This document shows positions 1 through 8,930 of a stretch of DNA of 40,828 nucleotides, in pieces (within the stretch, counting starts at the first letter, position 1; each line of letters starts with the position of its first letter). The notes beneath the pieces are model-generated. The model was not told where the DNA came from and made no database searches. It saw only the letters and a list, made by a program, of their open reading frames with translations. Position numbers and translations under genes: made by a program. The stretch spans positions 1 through 40,828 of the forward strand of contig CALKXT010000138.1 of assembly GCA_938003685.1 (NCBI GenBank), given 5' to 3'. The stretch is from an uncultured Sulfitobacter sp. (GTDB taxonomy: Bacteria > Pseudomonadota > Alphaproteobacteria > Rhodobacterales > Rhodobacteraceae).

Positions 1-737
1 AACACGTCACTCGCTTGTGCAGTCCACTGCGCATGCAGGTCTGCATTGCTCAGCGTGCGCAACCCAAGTTTTACCAGCTTCTCGTTGCGTGCAGTGGCAC
101 CCGCGCCAAAACTTTCGCTTACACGTGGCCACCAATACGCAATAGCGTCGCTGATCTGTGCCGCGTTCCCCTGTGCGTTGAGTTTCTCAACACCTTCGAT
201 GGCAAGCTCCGTATGGCGACGCTCGCGTGGGGCGATTTCGCGGATGGCCTCTGCAAACGGTTGGTACGAACACCGCACGAATTCTGAAAGCTGTACGCCC
301 ACGGCGAGACCCATGAGCATGTTCATTACAACTGCATCTGTCCACCCATTCAACGGATAGTTCAGAACCGAAAGCCGCATGTCATGCGCGCTGCGGGTGC
401 GGGTGGTGCCGGGTGCCGTATCGCGGGGCAGGCGGTCTGTCCATGGATGGTGATTGGCATATTTGTCTGTGTTGGCACCAAACTCACCCATCAAGCGCAG
501 AACTTTGTCCGCGTTGTCGGTCTTTTCCAAAACAATGCGCGCCGCTGCTATGCGCTCTTTGATGCCCGGACCTGCGTTGATCACATCGGCAAAGCCCGCA
601 GCGCCAGCCAATTCACTGTCCACGAATGTCGCCATGATTTTCATGATCTCACCGCGATAGCGCGTTGGCACATTCGCAGGGTTCGTCAGGCGCCCGCCTT
701 GTGCAAGATAATCAGCGATGTTCATTTCTTCGGTCAT
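1..737 (-). CDS. PaaA/PaaC-like ferritin-fold protein, partial (3' end outside window)
   Basis: The reverse strand reads open from an ATG at 737 to the window edge, giving about 245 residues without a stop. The protein resembles the phenylacetic acid catabolic family (PaaA/PaaC, ferritin-like). A late helix carries an ERRH motif (E172, H175) like the second E-x-x-H iron pair of PaaA. The region that should hold the first pair (DEAGH in PaaA) reads KTDNAD, so half of a diiron site seems lost. It starts 11 nt after the paaE stop and is therefore probably the last visible gene of the paa operon. It could be a structural or regulatory partner of the PaaABCE epoxidase, or an oxygenase for another CoA thioester. 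I do not know a characterised function. Family confidence is good; role is open. Confidence 0.75.
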   Translation of the reverse strand, partial: MTEEMNIADYLAQGGRLTNPANVPTRYRGEIMKIMATFVDSELAGAAGFADVINAGPGIKERIAAARIVLEKTDNADKVLRLMGEFGANTDKYANHHPWTDRLPRDTAPGTTRTRSAHDMRLSVLNYPLNGWTDAVVMNMLMGLAVGVQLSEFVRCSYQPFAEAIREIAPRERRHTELAIEGVEKLNAQGNAAQISDAIAYWWPRVSESFGAGATARNEKLVKLGLRTLSNADLHAQWTAQASDV

Positions 738-748
738 GATACGGAATC

Positions 749-1816
749 CTATTGATCGTAATCGACAACAACGCGGTCGCTGACGGGGAAAGACTGACAA
801 GAAAGGACATACCCACGTCGAACCTCATAGTCCTCAAGCGCGTGATTTGCGATCATCTCTACTTCGCCCTCAAGCACCTTGCACTTGCACGTTGAACAGA
901 CGCCAGCCTTACAGGCGTAAGGCGCATCCAGCGCATTTTCGAGCGCAGCATCAAGGATCGTCTGATCCTTATCCATGGTGAAGCTACGCGCAGACCCATC
1001 CATGGTGATGGTTGCTTCGGTGGATTTTGCTTGTGAACCTAGATCTGCACTGCCTGCTTTGCGGGTCAATCGGCCCGGCTGCGCACTGGCGAACAATTCA
1101 AACTTGATCTGATCGTCATTAAGCCCGTGTTCTTTCAGCGCGCCGGCAATCGCCAACATCATCGGCTCTGGACCGCAGATAAAGGAGGTGTCGATGCTTT
1201 CGATGTCGATCCAATTGGCAAACAATGCTTTGCATTTTTCGCCATCAATGCGACCTGTGAACAGATCAATATCCTGTGCATCGCTTTCCAAGACATGGAT
1301 AACAGTCAGACGTTGCATGTATTGGTTTTTGAGGTCTTCTAACTCTTCGCGAAACATAATCGTGTTCACACCGCGATTGGCATAGACCAGTGTGAACGTG
1401 CTTTGCGGCTCGCGACCCAAGACTGTTTTCAGGATAGAAAGCACAGGTGTGATGCCAGAGCCGCCTGCAAAGCCCAGATAGTTTTTGCCTACATTGGGTG
1501 CGATAGGTGTATGAAAACTACCCATCGGCTCCATCGCTTCAAGGGTCATGCCAGCTACAAGCGCATCGTTGGCCCAAGTAGAAAATGCACCACCTTCAAC
1601 CTTTTTGATCCCAACTTGTAAGGTGCCGTCGTCTTTGCCCGAACAGATCGAATAAGAGCGGCGAACTTCGGTCCCATCAAAATCCTGACGAAAGGTCAGA
1701 TACTGGCCTTGGATGAAATCGAAGTCACCACCGTTCACCGGTTTCAGGGTGACCACAACCGCATCGCGGATCGTTTTATGAACTTCAGTGACAGTCAATT
1801 CATGAAAGCGTGCCAT
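749..1816 (-). CDS. paaE: Phenylacetyl-CoA epoxidase reductase subunit PaaE
   Basis: PaaE passes electrons from NADPH through FAD and a plant-type [2Fe-2S] cluster to the PaaAC oxygenase, which epoxidises phenylacetyl-CoA in the cytoplasm. The N-terminal ferredoxin-reductase domain shows the FAD motif RRSYSICS. The nucleotide-binding loop reads GFAGGSGITPVLSI. The C-terminal ferredoxin domain has the C-x4-C-x2-C set (CKAGVCSTC) and a later fourth cysteine (LSCQS). I chose the ATG at 1816 because AGAGAGG lies about 8 nt upstream; a start 24 nt earlier would add eight residues without an evident binding site. That gives 355 residues, normal for PaaE. It follows paaD after a 14 nt gap. Confidence 0.95.
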   Translation of the reverse strand: MARFHELTVTEVHKTIRDAVVVTLKPVNGGDFDFIQGQYLTFRQDFDGTEVRRSYSICSGKDDGTLQVGIKKVEGGAFSTWANDALVAGMTLEAMEPMGSFHTPIAPNVGKNYLGFAGGSGITPVLSILKTVLGREPQSTFTLVYANRGVNTIMFREELEDLKNQYMQRLTVIHVLESDAQDIDLFTGRIDGEKCKALFANWIDIESIDTSFICGPEPMMLAIAGALKEHGLNDDQIKFELFASAQPGRLTRKAGSADLGSQAKSTEATITMDGSARSFTMDKDQTILDAALENALDAPYACKAGVCSTCKCKVLEGEVEMIANHALEDYEVRRGYVLSCQSFPVSDRVVVDYDQ

Positions 1817-1830
1817 GCGCAGACCTCTCT

Positions 1831-2289
1831 CTAGATACATTTAAAATAATCGAAAGGCTCAAGGCAGTCTTTGCACTGCCATTGCGCCTTGCACGGGGTC
1901 GACCCAAACTGGCTGATCCGCGCGACATGGGTGGATTTGCAGCGTGGGCAACATTCAGGACCACCCGCAGCACGGGGCGGGGCGATGCCATATTCCATCA
2001 GTTTCGCGCGCGCCTCTTCTTTGAGCCAATCAGAGGTCCATGGTGGGCTGATCTGGTTTTTGATGCGAATGTCATCCAACCCGCGATCCCGCAACGCCGT
2101 TTCAATATCAAGTGATATCACTGATGTTGCAGGGCAGCCTGAATAGGTGGGCGTCACGGCCACTTCTACGGTATCGCCGTCCCATCGCACGCCGCGCACA
2201 ATGCCCAAATCAACAACAGATATCACCGGAATTTCCGGGTCAGGAACATCGGCTAGCCAGTCCCAAATCGTGTCGACGCTGGGTTTCAT
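1831..2289 (-). CDS. paaD: Epoxidase maturation protein PaaD (MIP18/DUF59 family)
   Basis: PaaD is an accessory protein of the phenylacetyl-CoA epoxidase, thought to help insert or maintain Fe-S clusters. The N-terminal half is a DUF59/MIP18 domain with the family signature DPEIPVISVVDLGIV and a TYSGCPAT motif containing its conserved cysteine. The C-terminal tail has two CxxC pairs (CPRC and CKDC), typical of PaaD and probably metal-binding. The protein has 152 residues, close to the usual length. Its ATG lies 1 nt after the paaC stop, so the genes are likely translationally coupled. Confidence 0.93.
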   Translation of the reverse strand: MKPSVDTIWDWLADVPDPEIPVISVVDLGIVRGVRWDGDTVEVAVTPTYSGCPATSVISLDIETALRDRGLDDIRIKNQISPPWTSDWLKEEARAKLMEYGIAPPRAAGGPECCPRCKSTHVARISQFGSTPCKAQWQCKDCLEPFDYFKCI

Positions 2290-2290
2290 C

Positions 2291-3052
2291 TTACCAGCTG
2301 GCCCCAGGATAAGCGCGCTGCAACCACTGCATCTGCGTCAGTATGTGACCCAAGTGTTCACTATGTTGAAAGCCTGATTTGCCGCCCTGATGGGCAAAGT
2401 TACTGTCAGGGATCGCCAATGTCGCTTCGGACAACACCTGACCAATATGCGTATCAAAACCTACACGTAGCTTCGTCAAATCAGGCGCGATGCCCGCCTC
2501 TGCCATCGCAGTGTCCACTGCATCGGGTGTGAACAATTCACCAACGTAAGGCCATAGAAGATTCAGCGCCTTTTGCATGCGTTCGTGGCTTTGTGCCGTC
2601 CCATCACCCAAAGCGATCACTGTGTCGCCAGAGCGTTCTACATGATATTGTACTTCTTTGATCGCCTTCGCGGCAATCTCGGCCACGCGCTGTTCGCTTG
2701 AGTTTTGCAATTCTGTGAGCATGGCAAGGTGCCACGCATCAAACAGAAATTGGCGCATCATTGTCTGGCCGAAATCTCCGTTTGGCTGTTCGCATAGCAA
2801 GCAATTGCGAAAATCCCATGCGTCACGCAACATCGCGATGTCATCGGCACTGCGCCCCTCACCTTCGACTTCGCCAGCAAGACCCAGCCACATCTGCGTT
2901 TGACCAATCATGTCTAACGCTGTGTTTGCCAGTGCTATGTCTTCTTCCAATATAGGCGCATGGCCGCACCATTCGCTGACGCGGTGGCCGAGAACGAGGG
3001 TGTTGTCCCCCATGCGGCACAGGAATTCAAAGTAAGCAGTAGTGTCGGTCAT
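2291..3052 (-). CDS. paaC: Phenylacetyl-CoA epoxidase structural subunit PaaC
   Basis: PaaC is the ferritin-fold subunit that forms the heterodimeric core with PaaA but lacks a working diiron site. The 253-residue translation has the family N-terminus FLCRMGDNTLVLGHRVSEW and the typical helical pattern, including LTELQNSSEQRVAEIAAKA. The reading frame can begin at a GTG at 3055 or at the next codon, an ATG at 3052. I chose the ATG because it overlaps the paaB stop by one base (TGATG), the usual coupling arrangement. It sits between paaB and paaD. Confidence 0.95.
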   Translation of the reverse strand: MTDTTAYFEFLCRMGDNTLVLGHRVSEWCGHAPILEEDIALANTALDMIGQTQMWLGLAGEVEGEGRSADDIAMLRDAWDFRNCLLCEQPNGDFGQTMMRQFLFDAWHLAMLTELQNSSEQRVAEIAAKAIKEVQYHVERSGDTVIALGDGTAQSHERMQKALNLLWPYVGELFTPDAVDTAMAEAGIAPDLTKLRVGFDTHIGQVLSEATLAIPDSNFAHQGGKSGFQHSEHLGHILTQMQWLQRAYPGASW

Positions 3053-3390
3053 CACATCGCCCCTACTTCATCTGGGATGTCGAAAAAGGTTGGATGACGG
3101 TAGACTTTGGATTCAGACGGCTCATACAGAGGGCCTTTTTCAGAAGGCGAAGACGCCGCAATATGGCGCGCTTCGACAACCCAGATGCTGACACCTTCGT
3201 TGCGGCGTGTATACACATCGCGGGCGTTCTTGATCGCCATTTCTTCGTCAGGCGCATGCAAACTGCCCACGTGGCGATGGCTCATGCCGTGCTGCCCACG
3301 AATGAACACTTCCCACAACGGCCATTCCTGACGCTTGGCTTTTGTCTGTGTTGCAGGTGTCTCGGGATATGCTGAATTTGGAGAGCTCAT
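3052..3390 (-). CDS. paaB: Phenylacetyl-CoA epoxidase subunit PaaB
   Basis: PaaB is the small bridging subunit of the PaaABCE multicomponent oxygenase. The 112-residue protein contains the conserved core [20 protein letters not shown], then a short segment on alignment of vitamin-like repeats ending in the hydrophilic [12 protein letters not shown] stretch. The N-terminus is somewhat longer than in enterobacterial PaaB, with a Pro/Thr-rich leader of about 20 residues. The ATG overlaps the paaA stop by 4 nt (ATGA), and its own stop overlaps paaC by one base. Confidence 0.95.
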   Translation of the reverse strand: MSSPNSAYPETPATQTKAKRQEWPLWEVFIRGQHGMSHRHVGSLHAPDEEMAIKNARDVYTRRNEGVSIWVVEARHIAASSPSEKGPLYEPSESKVYRHPTFFDIPDEVGAM

Positions 3391-4361
3391 TCTGCTGCAA
3401 CCTTTCTGATTTTACGTTTCTCCGCATGGGCCATCATGCCATCGCGCACCCATTTGCCATCGTCCCACGCCTTGTTGCGCGCGGCGAGGCGTTCGGTGTT
3501 GCACGGTCCGTTGCCTTTCAAGACCTCGAAAAATTCATCCCAGTTAGGTTCGGCAAAATCATAGCCACCCTTTTCGTCATTCCATTTTAGTGTTTTGTCT
3601 GGAACGGTCAGCCCAAGGTATTCAGCCTGCGGGACGGTCTGGTCGACAAACTTTTGACGCAGTTCGTCATTTGTGTTCATCTTGATTTTCCATTTCATTG
3701 ACTGCTCAGAATGGGTGCTTTCGGCATCTGAGGGGCCGAACATCATCAAGGATGGAAACCAAAGGCGGTTCAATGCATCCTGGGCCATTTTCTTTTGGGC
3801 TGGCGTGCCATTCGCCATCTTCATCATGATGTCATAGCCTTGGCGCTGATGGAAAGATTCCTCTTTGCAGATGCGGACCATCGCGCGGGCATAAGGGCCA
3901 TAAGATGTGCGTTGCAGCGGTACTTGGTTCATGATTGCGGCACCATCAACCAGCCACCCCACAGCGCCCATATCGGCCCATGTAAGAGTCGGATAGTTGA
4001 AGATCGACGAATATTTCATCCGCCCATCCAACAGCATTTCGGTCAATTCATCGCGGGTGACGCCAAGTGTTTCCGCACCGCAATACAGGTATAATCCATG
4101 CCCGGCCTCATCCTGTACTTTTGCCAACAGGATCGCTTTGCGTTCAAGCGTCGGTGCGCGGGTGATCCAATTGCCTTCGGGCAGCTGACCCACGATTTCA
4201 GAATGTGCGTGTTGACCCATCTGACGGATCAACGTCTTGCGATACCCCGCAGGCATCCAATCTTTAGGTTCAATTTTTTCACCCGCATCGATACGCGCCT
4301 GAAAGGCAATTGCCTCTGCGCTTTCGTCGGTGGATTCGGATTTTACCATCTGTGCATACAT
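3387..4361 (-). CDS. paaA: Phenylacetyl-CoA 1,2-epoxidase catalytic subunit PaaA
   Basis: PaaA holds the diiron centre that epoxidises the ring of phenylacetyl-CoA, the committing step of aerobic phenylacetate breakdown. The 324-residue translation shows both iron-binding helices: [15 protein letters not shown] with E-x-x-H, and [14 protein letters not shown] with the second E-x-x-H. Length and motifs match canonical PaaA. The ATG at 4361 has a strong GGGAGGA about 7 nt upstream. It lies 20 nt after the thiolase stop and overlaps paaB by 4 nt, so it is the first epoxidase gene of the operon. Confidence 0.97.
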   Translation of the reverse strand: MYAQMVKSESTDESAEAIAFQARIDAGEKIEPKDWMPAGYRKTLIRQMGQHAHSEIVGQLPEGNWITRAPTLERKAILLAKVQDEAGHGLYLYCGAETLGVTRDELTEMLLDGRMKYSSIFNYPTLTWADMGAVGWLVDGAAIMNQVPLQRTSYGPYARAMVRICKEESFHQRQGYDIMMKMANGTPAQKKMAQDALNRLWFPSLMMFGPSDAESTHSEQSMKWKIKMNTNDELRQKFVDQTVPQAEYLGLTVPDKTLKWNDEKGGYDFAEPNWDEFFEVLKGNGPCNTERLAARNKAWDDGKWVRDGMMAHAEKRKIRKVAAE

Positions 4362-4381
4362 TAGAAATTCCTCCCGAGGTC

Positions 4382-5584
4382 TTAGATACGTTCAATAATG
4401 ATAGCGCTGCCTTGGCCCACGCCCACACACATTGTGCAAAGCGCATAGCGCCCGCCACCACGTTTTAACTGGTGGGCCGCCGTAAGGACCAAACGCGCAC
4501 CGGACATGCCAAGCGGATGACCCATCGCAATGGCGCCCCCCCATGCGTTGACGCGCGGATCATCATCGGCAACGCCCAATTCTCGCAACGTGGCAAGGCC
4601 CTGCGCAGCAAAGGCTTCGTTCAATTCGATCACGTCCATCTGATCAATTGTCAGGCCGGCACGTGCCAGTACTTTTTGGCTCGCCGGGACTGGGCCGACC
4701 CCCATGACGCGAGGGGCGACACCTGCGGACGACATGCCAACAATGCGCGCCATCGGGGTTAGCCCATGCTGCTTTGCGGCGGCCTCTGACGCAATCAGTA
4801 AGGCTGCGGCACCATCATTTACGCCGCTGGCGTTACCCGCTGTGACACTCATGTTAGGGCCATTCACACCTTTGAGGGTCGACAGCTTCGCCGCATCCGT
4901 GCCGGGGCGGGGGTGTTCGTCCGTGTCAAAGATGACCGGGTCACCCTTGCGCTGGGGGATGGCAACGGAACATAGCTCATCCGCGAATGACCCTGCTTTA
5001 TGTGCAGCGGCCCACCGGGCCTGTGAGCGTGCGGCAAAAGCGTCTTGATCTGCGCGGCTTATGCCATAATCCTCTGCGACGTTGTCCGCAGTCTGTGGCA
5101 TCGAATCCACGCCATATTGCGCTTTCATCTTTGGGTTAATAAAGCGCCAGCCAATCGTGGTGTCATAGACAGTGTTGGCGCGGGTGAACGCGCTGGTGGC
5201 TTTGGGCATGACGAAAGGTGCGCGGCTCATGCTTTCTACACCACCTGCAACGGTCAGGTCATAATCGCCTGCCTTGATGCCACGTGCGGCAAACCCGACA
5301 GCATCCATGCCACTGGCGCACAGACGGTTGATCGTCGTGCCGGGCACATCTTCTGGCAATCCTGCCAGCAATGCGGCCATGCGCGCCACATTGCGGTTGT
5401 CTTCACCAGCTTGGTTCGCAGATCCATAAATAACGTCGTCGACACGGGACCAATCAACGCTAGGGTTGCGCTCCATCAATGCGGTGATGGGCAACGCGGC
5501 AAGGTCATCTGTGCGCACGGACGATAATGCACCACCATATCGACCGATTGGTGTTCTGACGCCATCACAAATCAAAGCTTCCAC
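4382..5584 (-). CDS. paaJ: 3-oxoadipyl-CoA/3-oxo-5,6-dehydrosuberyl-CoA thiolase
   Basis: This thiolase would cleave the 3-oxoacyl-CoA intermediates at the end of the phenylacetate (and beta-ketoadipate) pathway, releasing acetyl-CoA. Visible motifs are the acyl-accepting cysteine in [11 protein letters not shown], the histidine region [16 protein letters not shown], and the C-terminal catalytic cysteine in [11 protein letters not shown]. The longest frame begins with a GTG at 5593, but that codon lies inside the AGGGAG binding site. A GTG three codons later, at 5584, has this site about 8 nt upstream and gives an N-terminus like PaaJ/PcaF ([17 protein letters not shown]). The length is 400 residues. 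It is first in the paa operon. PcaF activity cannot be excluded because the two are close homologues. Confidence 0.9.
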   Translation of the reverse strand: MEALICDGVRTPIGRYGGALSSVRTDDLAALPITALMERNPSVDWSRVDDVIYGSANQAGEDNRNVARMAALLAGLPEDVPGTTINRLCASGMDAVGFAARGIKAGDYDLTVAGGVESMSRAPFVMPKATSAFTRANTVYDTTIGWRFINPKMKAQYGVDSMPQTADNVAEDYGISRADQDAFAARSQARWAAAHKAGSFADELCSVAIPQRKGDPVIFDTDEHPRPGTDAAKLSTLKGVNGPNMSVTAGNASGVNDGAAALLIASEAAAKQHGLTPMARIVGMSSAGVAPRVMGVGPVPASQKVLARAGLTIDQMDVIELNEAFAAQGLATLRELGVADDDPRVNAWGGAIAMGHPLGMSGARLVLTAAHQLKRGGGRYALCTMCVGVGQGSAIIIERI

Positions 5585-5607
5585 GAATAGCACTCCCTAG
5601 AATTAGT

Positions 5608-5649
5608 CGACCGTATGGTCGGTATAGGTTGACAAATGGATTCGTTCAA
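5608..5649 (-). promoter_or_regulatory. Candidate paaJ promoter with TetR-type operator
   Basis: On the minus strand, TTGAAC (5649-5644) and TATACC (5626-5621) are separated by 17 nt and could be -35 and -10 elements. Immediately downstream, and touching the -10, is the inverted repeat CGACC-GTAT-GGTCG (5608-5621). It resembles operators of TetR-family PaaR repressors, which contain CCGAC/GTCGG arms. This placement suits repression lifted by phenylacetyl-CoA. No TetR gene is in the window, so the regulator would lie elsewhere. This is inference from base pattern only. Confidence 0.4.
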
Positions 5650-5797
5650 CTAAAAAGTTACGAAAATGTATGCTCAATAGAAATTACGTAACACATTAAG
5701 ATCATTTTTTCTGACGCTAAGAAAGACACCCTTTATCCTATCATTTGGATATCATGATCTTAACCGAGGTTAAATCGTTCTACACTGGAGATCTTAT

Positions 5798-6961
5798 ATG
5801 AACATCCTTCCCCTCATCGCTGAAAGTAAGGACGAGTTGGCCGAGATTTTTCGCGACCTGCATGCGCATCCTGAAATTGGGTTCACCGAAGCGCGTACAA
5901 GCGCCATCGTTGCGGATCTTCTGCGCGCATATGGTGTTGATGAAGTGTATACGGGTCTGGGCAAAACGGGCGTTGTTGGGCTTGTCCACGGGAAACAAAA
6001 AGGCAATCGCCGTGTAGGATTGCGCGCTGATATGGATGCGCTGCCGATCCATGAAGTTTCTGGGCTTGAATATAGTTCAAAGAATGACGGCGTTATGCAC
6101 GCTTGCGGTCACGACGCACACACAACAATGTTGCTGGGAGCGGCAAAACATTTGGCTGCGACCCGCGATTTTGATGGCACGGCCGTAATTGTTTTCCAAC
6201 CCGCCGAAGAAGGGTTGGGCGGCGCGCGCGCAATGATCGCGGATGGACTGTTTGAGCAATTTCCATGTGATGAAATCTATGGCATGCACAACTGGCCCAG
6301 CGGGCAACTTGGCCGCGTGGGCATCTGCAAAGGGACTGCGATGGCGGGGGCCGCGTTTTTCGACATTACTGTGACGGGTCAAGGCAGTCACGCAGCCATG
6401 CCATCTCAAAGCAAGGACGCCTTGATCATAGCAGCCAGCCTTGTGGTAGAATTACAAACCATTTTAAGCCGCAATATGCCTGCACTTGATGCCTGCGTCC
6501 TGTCCGTCACACAACTCAACGCTGGGGCTGCCTATAATGTGGTGCCCGAGGTTGCGACGCTGGCAGGTACAATCCGTTATTTCAAAGACGAAGTGTATGA
6601 ATTGGCAGCAGCGCGGATGCAGGCCATTTGTGATGGTTTTGCGCTTGCGCATGACGTGGAGATAAAATTGGAATTGCGCAATGTCTTTGATGTTCTGCTG
6701 AACGATCACGATCTGTCAGATGCCTATCTTGAAGCCGCCGCAGAGATTGTCGGCCCCGAAAACGTCTTTGGTGATGACGCCCCTTTGACAGGTTCAGAGG
6801 ACTTTGCCGATATGCTTAAAATTGTGCCCGGTGCATATTGTGTAGTGGGCCATGCGGGCACAGCCGCTTTGCACAATCCTGCGTTCACGCTGGATCCTGA
6901 GATCCTACCTATCGGTGCCTCAATCATGGCGCGGATGATTGAAAAGCGTCTGCCATTGTAA
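5798..6961 (+). CDS. M20 family metallo-amidohydrolase (hippurate/IAA-amino-acid hydrolase type)
   Basis: Cytoplasmic M20D peptidases hydrolyse the amide bond of N-acyl amino acids such as hippurate or indoleacetyl conjugates, using two metals. The 387-residue translation shows LRADMDALPI, the metal motif ACGHDAH (C103, H105), the QPAEEG pair (E137/E138) with the catalytic glutamate, the lid-domain GQGSHAAMP, and the late TGSEDFADM region. The ATG has GGAG about 7 nt upstream. The gene is divergent from the paa operon and separate from the TRAP operon downstream. An aryl-acetyl or benzoyl conjugate would be a sensible substrate beside paa genes, but the substrate is not readable. In the gap after it (6962-7241), a small hairpin GCACC/GGTGC at 6966-6981 lacks a T-run; I see nothing else there. 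Confidence 0.88.
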   Translation: MNILPLIAESKDELAEIFRDLHAHPEIGFTEARTSAIVADLLRAYGVDEVYTGLGKTGVVGLVHGKQKGNRRVGLRADMDALPIHEVSGLEYSSKNDGVMHACGHDAHTTMLLGAAKHLAATRDFDGTAVIVFQPAEEGLGGARAMIADGLFEQFPCDEIYGMHNWPSGQLGRVGICKGTAMAGAAFFDITVTGQGSHAAMPSQSKDALIIAASLVVELQTILSRNMPALDACVLSVTQLNAGAAYNVVPEVATLAGTIRYFKDEVYELAAARMQAICDGFALAHDVEIKLELRNVFDVLLNDHDLSDAYLEAAAEIVGPENVFGDDAPLTGSEDFADMLKIVPGAYCVVGHAGTAALHNPAFTLDPEILPIGASIMARMIEKRLPL

Positions 6962-7241
6962 TGTCGCACCTTGAATGGTGCCAGAGGTATAGAATGAATT
7001 TGGACCACTTGCCGCTTCATAGCCACTGACAGAAAGGACACCGAAACACCAATAATACATGTGAATCAATAAAAGGTCCAACACCTGCCATTCCAGCACC
7101 AAAATGAGCGTATTCTGGGGTGGATATCGACGGGTTAAGAAGTATGGTCGATATTGCAAACACATGATTTCCTGGCCAAACCCGGCTACAGAATTCGAAC
7201 CTAATGTTGCACAAAAATAGTTCTGAGGGAGGAACACACCA

Positions 7242-8288
7242 ATGACGAAAACAAATGCTATCAAGCGTTTGCTGGGCGGCGCGGCCGCAGCTGCTATGCT
7301 CGCAACCGGTGCTTATGCACAAGAAGTAACTTTGAAGTTGCACCAGTTTTTACCAGCACAAGCGAACGTGCCAAAGCTGATCCTTGATGTTTGGGCCGAC
7401 AAAATTGAGGCTGACTCAGAAGGACGCATCAAGATTGACCGCTTTCCTTCAATGCAATTGGGCGGCACACCTCCCGGTCTCTTGGATCAGGCGATTGATG
7501 GTGTTGCGGACATCGTTTGGACGGTTGTTGGATATACGCCCGGTCGTTTCCCATCTGCCGAAGTTCTAGAACTTCCATTTATGGTCGAAGATCCACGCGC
7601 AGCGTCTTGTGCCTATTGGACAATGTTCGAAGAACACATGGAAGACACTGAATTCAAAGGCGTCAAAATCCTCGGTACATGGGTGCATGGCCCCGGTATG
7701 TTCCACACTGCCGATCCGGTTGAAACGCCTGCCGACCTTCAGGGTATGAAAATCCGTGGCGGTTCGCGTCTTGTGAACGAATTGCTCACACTATCGGGCG
7801 CCACACCTGTTGGCATGCCAGTTCCAGCGGTTCCAGAAGGCCTGTCCAAGGGCGTGATTGATGGCACGACCATCCCATGGGAAGTAACTGGTGCTTTGAA
7901 AGTTCCTGAGCTGGTTGAAAACCACACAGAATTCGAAGGCCCTGCGCTGTACACCCTCGGTTTTGTGGTTGCGATGAACGAAGGTGTTTACAACGGCATG
8001 CCCGCTGATCTGCAAAAGATCATGGATGACAATTCAGGTATGAAACTATCTGTCTTTGGTGCAGGTGTTCAGTCTGACTCAGATGCGCCTGCTCGCGCAG
8101 CAGCGGTTGAACTGGGTAACAACATCATCACGATTTCTGACACATCTGAGTGGCAGACGCTTGTGAACCCGATCTATGACACATGGATCGCTGACATGAA
8201 GTCCAAAGACATTGATGGTCAGGCTCTTATTGATCAGGCGCGGTCCCTGATGGGCGGAGAGTGCAAAGGCGCTACCTCCGAAATGTAA
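7242..8288 (+). CDS. TRAP transporter periplasmic substrate-binding protein (DctP family)
   Basis: This is the periplasmic receptor of a TRAP transporter, delivering a carboxylate-type solute to the QM permease below. The first 26 residues form a signal peptide (basic start, Ala-rich core, cleavage after AYA). The mature part has the DctP fold, including the conserved arginine in LQGMKIRGGSRLVNELL that normally salt-bridges the substrate carboxylate, and the following VPAVPEGLSKGVIDG segment. The start has GAGGGAGG about 10 nt upstream. Length is 348 residues, normal. Genes for QM follow at once. Substrate is unknown; an aromatic or acyl acid would suit the neighbouring hydroxylase and M20 hydrolase. 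Confidence 0.92.
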   Translation: MTKTNAIKRLLGGAAAAAMLATGAYAQEVTLKLHQFLPAQANVPKLILDVWADKIEADSEGRIKIDRFPSMQLGGTPPGLLDQAIDGVADIVWTVVGYTPGRFPSAEVLELPFMVEDPRAASCAYWTMFEEHMEDTEFKGVKILGTWVHGPGMFHTADPVETPADLQGMKIRGGSRLVNELLTLSGATPVGMPVPAVPEGLSKGVIDGTTIPWEVTGALKVPELVENHTEFEGPALYTLGFVVAMNEGVYNGMPADLQKIMDDNSGMKLSVFGAGVQSDSDAPARAAAVELGNNIITISDTSEWQTLVNPIYDTWIADMKSKDIDGQALIDQARSLMGGECKGATSEM

Positions 8289-8345
8289 TGACGACCCGTG
8301 GCGGCCCTTTACTGGTCGCCACGATTTCTCTGGGGAAGGGACACC

Positions 8346-8930
8346 ATGCATAGCTTTATCAACAAGCTGTCACGGCTTTTTGCCGTCTTGGGGGGTATCG
8401 TACTAACGATTTTGATCGTTATGGTTTGCCTGTCGATTTTGGGACGGTCGTTAAACTCGATGTTGAACGGCGAATTGATGCAATCGATGATGCCCGCCGT
8501 TGCCAACGCGCTTTTGGCAACTGGGGTTGGCCCTATAAATGGTGACTTTGAACTTGTTGAGGCGGGAATGGCCTTTGCGATTTTTGCGTTTCTTCCACTT
8601 TGTCACATCAATGGTGCCCATGCGTCTGTTGATATCTTCACATCCAAGCTGCCTCTAAAGGTAAATCGGTTTTTGCGTATGGTGATAGAAATCGTATTTG
8701 CTGCCATTCTGATTATCATCGCCTACCAGCTGTTTCTTGGAATGCTGAGCAAGCAAAATTCTGGCCAAACCACCCTATTGTTACAGTTTCCTGTGTGGTG
8801 GGCCTATGCCCTAAGTGTCGTAGGTGCAGTGGTTGCAGCATTGGTCGCGCTTTACACAGCAATCATGCGGATATTAGAATTCTCAACTGGCAAGGAAATG
8901 CTGCCAGATGAAATGGGAGCGGACCATTGA
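8346..8930 (+). CDS. TRAP transporter small permease subunit (DctQ family) with extra loop
   Basis: DctQ is the four-helix membrane subunit that supports the large permease. The 194-residue protein shows a first helix at about residues 12-35 and three further hydrophobic segments. Between helix one and two there is an unusual hydrophilic/amphipathic stretch of about 30 residues (roughly 36-68, containing LNGELMQSMMPAVANALL) not seen in ordinary DctQ. The second-helix segment continues with CHINGAHASVDIF, a standard DctQ motif. I chose the ATG at 8346 with GGGAAGGG just upstream, rather than an in-frame codon at 8298. The stop overlaps the TTG of dctM by 4 nt. Confidence 0.88.
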   Translation: MHSFINKLSRLFAVLGGIVLTILIVMVCLSILGRSLNSMLNGELMQSMMPAVANALLATGVGPINGDFELVEAGMAFAIFAFLPLCHINGAHASVDIFTSKLPLKVNRFLRMVIEIVFAAILIIIAYQLFLGMLSKQNSGQTTLLLQFPVWWAYALSVVGAVVAALVALYTAIMRILEFSTGKEMLPDEMGADH

